A stretch of 36,999 nt of DNA from contig SDZD01000061.1 in the NCBI GenBank assembly GCA_004172935.1, forward strand, positions 1 to 36,999, in the 5' to 3' direction. Both the position numbers and the translations under genes were made by a program. Below the pieces are notes generated by a model that was given only the letters and a program-made list of their open reading frames with translations, was not told the origin of the DNA and did not search any database. Of the stretch, positions 32,508-36,999 are shown one piece after another; position 1 is the first letter of the stretch; each line of letters opens with the position of its first letter. This DNA comes from a bacterium (GTDB lineage Bacteria; Armatimonadota; Abditibacteriia; Abditibacteriales; Abditibacteriaceae).

Positions 32508-33617
32508 ATGCAACTTTGGATAGAGATAAAGCGCGCGGCGCTTCGCCACAACTTTCAAGCAGTTCAAGGCGTTGTCGGCGATAAAACGAAAGTGATTGCC
32601 GTCGTCAAAGCCAACGCCTACGGCTGCGGTGCTGTCGAGTGTGCGCGTATATTCGCCGCCGAGGGCGCCGCCATGTTGGCGGTAACGCGCGTGGAGGAAG
32701 GCGTCGAGCTACGCGAGGGCGGCATCACGGCGCCCATCTTGTTGCTGGCCCCCTCATCGCCCGAAGAACGCGACGAAGTGGTGCAGCACGATTTAACTCC
32801 CGCAGTGCAGTCGTTCGAAGAGTGCATAGAGTGGCAAAATATCGCCGCGACGCAAGGCAAGGTCATGCACGCCCACCTCAAAGTGAACACAGGCATGAAC
32901 CGCTTCGGCTCCTCACCCAAAAAGGTCGCCGAAATTCTGGGACGCACCAACAAATTCCAGAACTTCGAGTTGGACAGCGTATTCACCCACTTCGCCAACG
33001 CCACCGACCAAAGCGCCGACGCCACCAACCCCCAGTTCCAGCAATTCCAGGACGCCGTGTACGGCGCCACTGGCCGCAAATATCACGTTTGCAACTCGGC
33101 GGCTCTTCTGCGCTTCCCCGAAATGCGCCTCGATTACGTGCGCCCCGGCACCCTACTCTTCGGCCAGTACCCGGCGAGTTGGCTGCAAAAGCAAAACGAC
33201 CTCAAGCTGCAAGACCCGTTCTCGCCCGTCGCGCGCGTCGTCGCCATTCAAAAGCTGCAACCCGGCGATAAGGTCGGCTACGGCGGCGAGTGGACGGCCA
33301 AATCCGAAGCTACCATCGCCGTTCTCGCAGTCGGCTACGCCGATGGCCTGACTATGGAGCCGCGCGCCCGCGTCGAATCGCCTCTCGACGCCATCAAAAG
33401 CGGCTTCGAGCGCGCCGCCCACCTCAAGAAAAACCCGCTGCTCGGCAGAACAGCGACCATCAACGGCCAGAAAGTCGCCTTCGTCGGTCGCTTCGCTATG
33501 CAAACCTCGTTCTTAGACGTGACCAAACTCGAAGGCGTGAAAATCGGCGACGAAGCCCGTTTTTCGATGCGTCGCCTCGGTGCTGGCGCCCACGTCCCCC
33601 GCGTCTACATCAACTAG
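32508..33617 (+). CDS. alr: Alanine racemase
   Basis: Alr makes D-alanine for peptidoglycan from L-alanine using PLP. The 369-residue protein has the PLP lysine K34 in VVKANAYGCG, HLKVNTGMNRFG, the substrate-side HVCNSAALLRFP, RPGTLLFGQ, and the catalytic tyrosine Y258 in VGYGGEW. The conserved Met-Asp/Asn near the active site (usual GR.CMDQ) reads GRFAMQT here, with Q332 where an acid or amide Asp/Asn is expected. An insertion of about 20 residues (SPLDAIKSGFERAAHLKKNP) precedes it. The start follows directly after a 47-bp repeat, with no Shine-Dalgarno. The TAG stop overlaps the stop of the convergent glycosyltransferase. Confidence 0.95.
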   Translation: MQLWIEIKRAALRHNFQAVQGVVGDKTKVIAVVKANAYGCGAVECARIFAAEGAAMLAVTRVEEGVELREGGITAPILLLAPSSPEERDEVVQHDLTPAVQSFEECIEWQNIAATQGKVMHAHLKVNTGMNRFGSSPKKVAEILGRTNKFQNFELDSVFTHFANATDQSADATNPQFQQFQDAVYGATGRKYHVCNSAALLRFPEMRLDYVRPGTLLFGQYPASWLQKQNDLKLQDPFSPVARVVAIQKLQPGDKVGYGGEWTAKSEATIAVLAVGYADGLTMEPRARVESPLDAIKSGFERAAHLKKNPLLGRTATINGQKVAFVGRFAMQTSFLDVTKLEGVKIGDEARFSMRRLGAGAHVPRVYIN

Positions 33618-34492
33618 GGCTTGCGGCTCAGTCCCTTGAACTCGCGCATAGCCTCGGTTTTGGCGCCCTTGGTGCCAAAGCGAAGGCGGCGCACTTGGTA
33701 TTGTACCTGGCTCCTCGCCTTGCGCCCGATAAGCCCCGTCGTTTCCAGCCACAACCGAATCGGCGGGCGATGCTGCGCATCGGTCGAAACGTGTAGCATT
33801 TTGCACAGCTCAACCGCCTCAAAATCAGGTTCATTCCCGATGCGCTCGAACCACAGCGCCTGTTCGCGACACCCCCGAATTTTATAAGCGTTGCGTCGCC
33901 AACTCGCCGGAAATTTCACGACCGACAGGCGAGGCACAAGCGAAAAGCGAAACCCCGCCCCACGAGCGCGCGCGAAAAAATCGCGGTCAACCGGCAACTC
34001 GATCTCCTGAAAAGGCCGCCATCCGTTCAGTTTTTTGGCGACTTCGGCGCGATGCATTGATGACGACGGCGCCATGCACACGCTGATAGGGTGCGGCTGA
34101 ATCGCCTGTCCCTGTGGGTTCACCCACGCGACGATGGTGTGTGCCACATCGTTGCCCGCCTCCAACGCCGCCACCAGCACTTCGAGATGATGTGGCAACC
34201 ACAAATCGTCGTGCCCCAGATAAGCGATGTATTCGCCGCGCGCCTGACGCAGCCCTTCGTTGTTGGGACCGTACTGGCTGCCCGCCGTCTCGGCGCAGTT
34301 AATCCAGCGAATATCAACACCCTGATGCTCAGCAATGAGCTGTGCCATCACCTCGGCGGAGTCGTCGGTACACGCATCGCCGACTACCAATAACTCGAAG
34401 TCGCGAAAGGTTTGGCGCGCGACACTGCCCACCGAATAGGGCAAAACCTCGCTCCAGTTGTAAGTAGCGATAATGACCGTGACGCGAGGCAT
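33614..34492 (-). CDS. Glycosyltransferase family 2
   Basis: The 292-residue enzyme has the GT-A fold of GT2. It begins MPRVTVIIATYNWSEVLPYSV, with the nucleotide-binding D39 in VVGDACTDDS and metal site HDD at 94-96 (YLGHDDLWLPHH). A later PVDRDFFARA segment may hold the catalytic base. It probably transfers a sugar during surface glycan synthesis; donor and acceptor are unknown. The ATG at 34492 lies 3 bp after the stop of the RmlC-like gene, preceded by GGTGG, so the two are translationally coupled. A GTG at 34501 is a less likely start. It has no membrane segment. Its stop overlaps that of alr. Confidence 0.92.
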   Translation of the reverse strand: MPRVTVIIATYNWSEVLPYSVGSVARQTFRDFELLVVGDACTDDSAEVMAQLIAEHQGVDIRWINCAETAGSQYGPNNEGLRQARGEYIAYLGHDDLWLPHHLEVLVAALEAGNDVAHTIVAWVNPQGQAIQPHPISVCMAPSSSMHRAEVAKKLNGWRPFQEIELPVDRDFFARARGAGFRFSLVPRLSVVKFPASWRRNAYKIRGCREQALWFERIGNEPDFEAVELCKMLHVSTDAQHRPPIRLWLETTGLIGRKARSQVQYQVRRLRFGTKGAKTEAMREFKGLSRKP

Positions 34493-34494
34493 AG

Positions 34495-35016
34495 TTACCA
34501 CCCACGTTCGTCGGGGAATTTAAATGGAATCTGGTCGGTGTCGATGGGCAAGCGATATTTATCGGGATTCTTGTGTTCGTAGGCCTTCGTCGGGAAGTTC
34601 ACGAAAATCGCGTCTGTGGTGCCAATGTTCCAGTCGGCGTGCCAGATACCCGCCGGAATATTGAGCATCGAGCGATGGTAATGCGACATCACCACAGACG
34701 CAACCAGCCCCTTCGTCGGCGAATCTTCGCGTGCGTCGAAAAGCATCACCTGCATCTCGCCGAACAGCAACACATAGCGGTCTTCATGGTCATGATGCAG
34801 CGCCCACCCCTTCACTTTGCCGGGGCGAAGCGTCGCCATGTAGGTGTAGGTAAAAGGTGAGTTGATGAATGACCAGCGTGGGTCGAACAGCTCGCAAATC
34901 GTGCCTCGGTCGTCGGGATGGGTGGTTAGGGGGTGAATCTCGACGCCGTGAGGCAATGGTTGAAGCACTTTGCCTTCGGCAGAAACGGTGGCGGCATCGC
35001 GAGGTGGTGAAGTCAT
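34495..35016 (-). CDS. RmlC-like cupin (dTDP-sugar epimerase family)
   Basis: The 173-residue protein is a single cupin related to dTDP-4-dehydrorhamnose 3,5-epimerase (RmlC) and sugar ketoisomerases. Evidence is DDRGTICELFDPRW, YMATLRPGKVKGWALHHDHEDRYVLLFGEM, MLFDAREDSPTKG and IPAGIWHADWNIG. Histidines at 74, 75, 77 and 126 are well placed for the active site. RmlC changes the C3 and C5 configuration of a nucleotide-linked 4-keto sugar. The gene pairs with the GT2 gene directly downstream, which suggests a modified sugar is made and then transferred. No other rml genes are in the window. The frame extends to 35127; the ATG at 35016 is preferred because the first 37 extra residues do not resemble the family. 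Confidence 0.88.
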   Translation of the reverse strand: MTSPPRDAATVSAEGKVLQPLPHGVEIHPLTTHPDDRGTICELFDPRWSFINSPFTYTYMATLRPGKVKGWALHHDHEDRYVLLFGEMQVMLFDAREDSPTKGLVASVVMSHYHRSMLNIPAGIWHADWNIGTTDAIFVNFPTKAYEHKNPDKYRLPIDTDQIPFKFPDERGW

Positions 35017-35348
35017 ATCGGAAGGGTCAGTTTTGAGAATGCTATCCAATTGTAGCGAACTTCCCTTCACCAACTTCCGCACACCTCTATAAATTACCGC
35101 ATTCGCTCCCTGCTGCGAACGCGGCAATTTTTGCCGCCCTGCCGTTTACACAACAGCGAAACAATCACACCCGCGCCGGGTCGAGTGCCATGACTGGTAG
35201 GGCAATTCGGGTCGAGGTTAGTCACAACCAACTCGGCGTCGGCCAACACAAGGTTTAGCGCCGTCTCGACCATTTCACTCTCCGAACTCCTGATGACAAA
35301 AGGCATTGGTACCGACTGGCTGAGCAAGTCAGAGTATTGAGTCTGGAA
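35017..35348. other. Spacer of 332 bp, possibly with a small minus-strand ORF
   Basis: The only open frame here is a 77-codon minus-strand ORF at 35094-35327. It lacks a recognisable domain, signal peptide or good ribosome-binding site, and overlaps the likely promoter of the cupin gene. A TACAAT at 35054-35049 (minus) is a possible -10 with no matching -35. I see nothing else. Confidence 0.3.
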
Positions 35349-35567
35349 TTATCGCGAAGAGCAGCTCGATTCAAAAGAGTTCCCTGTAACGAGGCATCTC
35401 AAAGCGATAATAGCAACCCCAATCAACACTCCTATGGCAATACCTAAAACAAAGGAAGAACCGCTCCTATGGGTATGAGTGGCAACTGTGGCACTCAATG
35501 TAGTAACAGAGCTTCCCAAAAGGCACACCACAACAGCCAAACCCCGCCGATTAAAACGCTTATTCAT
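35349..35567 (-). CDS. Small membrane protein, unknown
   Basis: The 72-residue protein has an N-terminal signal-like or membrane helix (GLAVVVCLLGSSVTTLSATVA) and a second hydrophobic helix (FVLGIAIGVLIGVAIIALRCLV). Between them is a short polar loop, THTHRSGSS. It ends with a Cys/Ser-rich tail. Such small two-helix proteins are common and unassignable. The ATG at 35567 is preferred to the longer frame from 35591 because it begins with basic residues (MNKRFNRRG). No ribosome-binding site is seen. Confidence 0.5.
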   Translation of the reverse strand: MNKRFNRRGLAVVVCLLGSSVTTLSATVATHTHRSGSSFVLGIAIGVLIGVAIIALRCLVTGNSFESSCSSR

Positions 35568-35644
35568 TAATGCGCAGTATGCCTCCAACACCTTATATGG
35601 ATAATGGAAATCCTTTTATCCTTGCCAATGGTTTGGACTAATGC

Positions 35645-36928
35645 TCAGTCCAGACGCAAAACAACATCCCCCACTTTCAACTCACCTAATGTAGTTTCTA
35701 ACCAACGGAGCCAACTTCTAACTGTTGCGACTCGCCGCCCCACGGTTTTACCTGATACGTGACTATTTTGCGCGATGCTATTAGCGATGTCCTTCCGACA
35801 AAGAAGATGTCCCGGATGCTTCAATGCGTTATCAACGGCATCACGCACTACAGGTTGCTGAAGAAGAGCACGGATTATGTACTCTTCACGTTCTTTGGTG
35901 GACGAGTTGAGGAAGTTCTGGCCCATCTCTGTCAGTTGATAATCGTCAACCAATCCCATCTGCTCACTGGCTCTTCGATAATAAGAACTCTGGCGTGGAG
36001 CAAAATCGAAAGCCCCGGCAATCAAACCAGCATCGGTACATCCACGAGCCACATATAACGGAAAATCCATCACCTTAGACATATCATCGGCCTGAGGCAC
36101 TTCCCAAGGCCCTTGAGATGGCACAACAGCCACACGCTCTAACCAATATCCCAATGTGCGTGGCACTTGCTGGTCTACAAAATGAATACGGAGATGCTGT
36201 TCACCACAGAGTTGGATGGAGTCGTATTGGTTGCTATTACAAAAGCGGTATTCAAAAAACGAGTAGGTGCCTGTTGTGGCGTTGCAGTTGAAGAAAAAGG
36301 AACGGATTTTTTTCTGTGACAGGGAAGAAAAAACTTTATAGGGAAAAAATAACTGGCGAATCAAAAAATCTTTGGGGGTTGTATTCTTTGCCTCAAATAG
36401 AATGATCTCGTTGTCCGTCTCATATCCCTGATCCACTTCGTACTGAATCCGATTAGCCTCAAAGGAACCAAGCGAACTCAACTCGTAGGAAAAGCGAGGG
36501 GCAAAGCGTCTTCCACGAATAGTTGCCCAAACCTTACTCGGATCCTTGACGCCAATCACACGCGCAATAATACCCGCAAGAAAGAGGCGGTCGAGGTGAC
36601 TCATCTCTGATTGCGCTCCTCGTAGGGAGTCGAAAGCGACCGGAAACTGCGCTTCTATATCTTGGATTTTGTTTTGAGTAGGAGCCTTTAAATCACAATA
36701 CCCATCGGCTTGCAACACTAAATAGGAACCATTCGTTTCTGGGAGCAAAAACAGCCCATTGTCTTTCAAGATTTGAGGCCGCGACACACGTGAATCGAAT
36801 TTAGTCATCAAGCGTGGCTCTTGACCTAATTCTTTAAATACCGAGGCATTGAGGCGATTAACAGACCATGACAGATTAATGTGGCGATCTGCAATTTCCG
36901 CCCATGCCTCTTCGCGCGATAGCTTCAT
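35645..36928 (-). CDS. Putative PD-(D/E)XK restriction endonuclease-like protein
   Basis: The 427-residue protein has a central nuclease-like signature: D172 followed by IILFEAKN with E179 and K181, matching the D-(X)n-E-X-K core. Then comes a helix PKDFLIRQLFFPYKVF of the kind seen in stand-alone type II restriction enzymes. The N-terminal third (SVNRLNASVFKELG, EPRLMTKFDSR) may recognise DNA. The C-terminus, KDIANSIAQNSHVSGKTVGRRVATVRSWLRWL, resembles a winged helix-turn-helix. No DNA methyltransferase is within the window; one could lie just beyond the right edge. Defence function is inference. Start ATG at 36928 is preferred to GTG 36937. The gene is AT-richer than the genome around it, which fits horizontal gain. 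Confidence 0.8.
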   Translation of the reverse strand: MKLSREEAWAEIADRHINLSWSVNRLNASVFKELGQEPRLMTKFDSRVSRPQILKDNGLFLLPETNGSYLVLQADGYCDLKAPTQNKIQDIEAQFPVAFDSLRGAQSEMSHLDRLFLAGIIARVIGVKDPSKVWATIRGRRFAPRFSYELSSLGSFEANRIQYEVDQGYETDNEIILFEAKNTTPKDFLIRQLFFPYKVFSSLSQKKIRSFFFNCNATTGTYSFFEYRFCNSNQYDSIQLCGEQHLRIHFVDQQVPRTLGYWLERVAVVPSQGPWEVPQADDMSKVMDFPLYVARGCTDAGLIAGAFDFAPRQSSYYRRASEQMGLVDDYQLTEMGQNFLNSSTKEREEYIIRALLQQPVVRDAVDNALKHPGHLLCRKDIANSIAQNSHVSGKTVGRRVATVRSWLRWLETTLGELKVGDVVLRLD

Positions 36929-36999
36929 CGCACGCACCCACTTTCAGCACATATTTCCCATATAAAATGGAGAGGGAACAAATAATATGACATTTACCC

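Noticed and set aside
35094..35327. Minus-strand ORF of 77 codons in the spacer before the cupin gene
   Set aside because: No ribosome-binding site, signal or domain is visible, and it overlaps the probable promoter of the cupin gene. It is mentioned in the spacer entry only.

Overview
The window reads as chromosomal DNA of a free-living, diderm-like bacterium. The best lineage clue is the pseudopilin-like protein at 1943-2608. It has a G|FTLIE prepilin cleavage site, a 'FPVF..AREKAR..SC.SN..QIG' stretch and a C-terminal H-X9-DG motif, a combination common in Armatimonadota/Abditibacteriota and Planctomycetes-like genomes. An Armatimonadota-related origin is inference only. I found no rRNA, tRNA, CRISPR array or complete mobile element. 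Several genes have no visible Shine-Dalgarno sequence.

Left part (1-9.1 kb): the first 77 bases hold the N-terminus of an IS1-like transposase running off the edge. A cluster of two exported proteins with secretin-N/STN-like domains and one pseudopilin follows. Next is cobalamin-dependent methionine synthase metH, behind an AT-rich leader with helically phased TTGATT repeats. An alpha/beta hydrolase and an orphan zinc-binding anti-sigma-like membrane protein are on the minus strand.

Middle (9.1-25.6 kb), mostly minus strand: an exported protein with a degenerate peptidase-MA-like C-terminus, an exported glycerophosphodiesterase with a Gfo/Idh/MocA oxidoreductase, a STAS/HATPase partner-switch pair, a DUF374 acyltransferase, an NlpC/P60 wall hydrolase with a clear promoter, a ComF-family protein (plus strand), a lipoprotein, and a two-gene operon of galU with a glucuronokinase-like GHMP kinase. 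This pair could make UDP-glucuronate from free glucuronate. It is followed by a secreted protein, a spore-photoproduct-lyase-family radical SAM protein, two unrecognised small genes and a GT4 glycosyltransferase.

Right part (25.8-37 kb): two tandem GH13 alpha-amylases, one with and one without a signal peptide, then an unrecognised exported protein, a FemAB-type transferase, RNase D, a palindromic repeat patch and alanine racemase. A GT2 glycosyltransferase overlaps the racemase gene tail to tail and forms an operon with an RmlC-like cupin. A small membrane protein and a PD-(D/E)XK-like putative restriction endonuclease close the window. Cell envelope work is the common theme: wall hydrolase, FemAB, Alr, glycosyltransferases, nucleotide sugars and phospholipid turnover.
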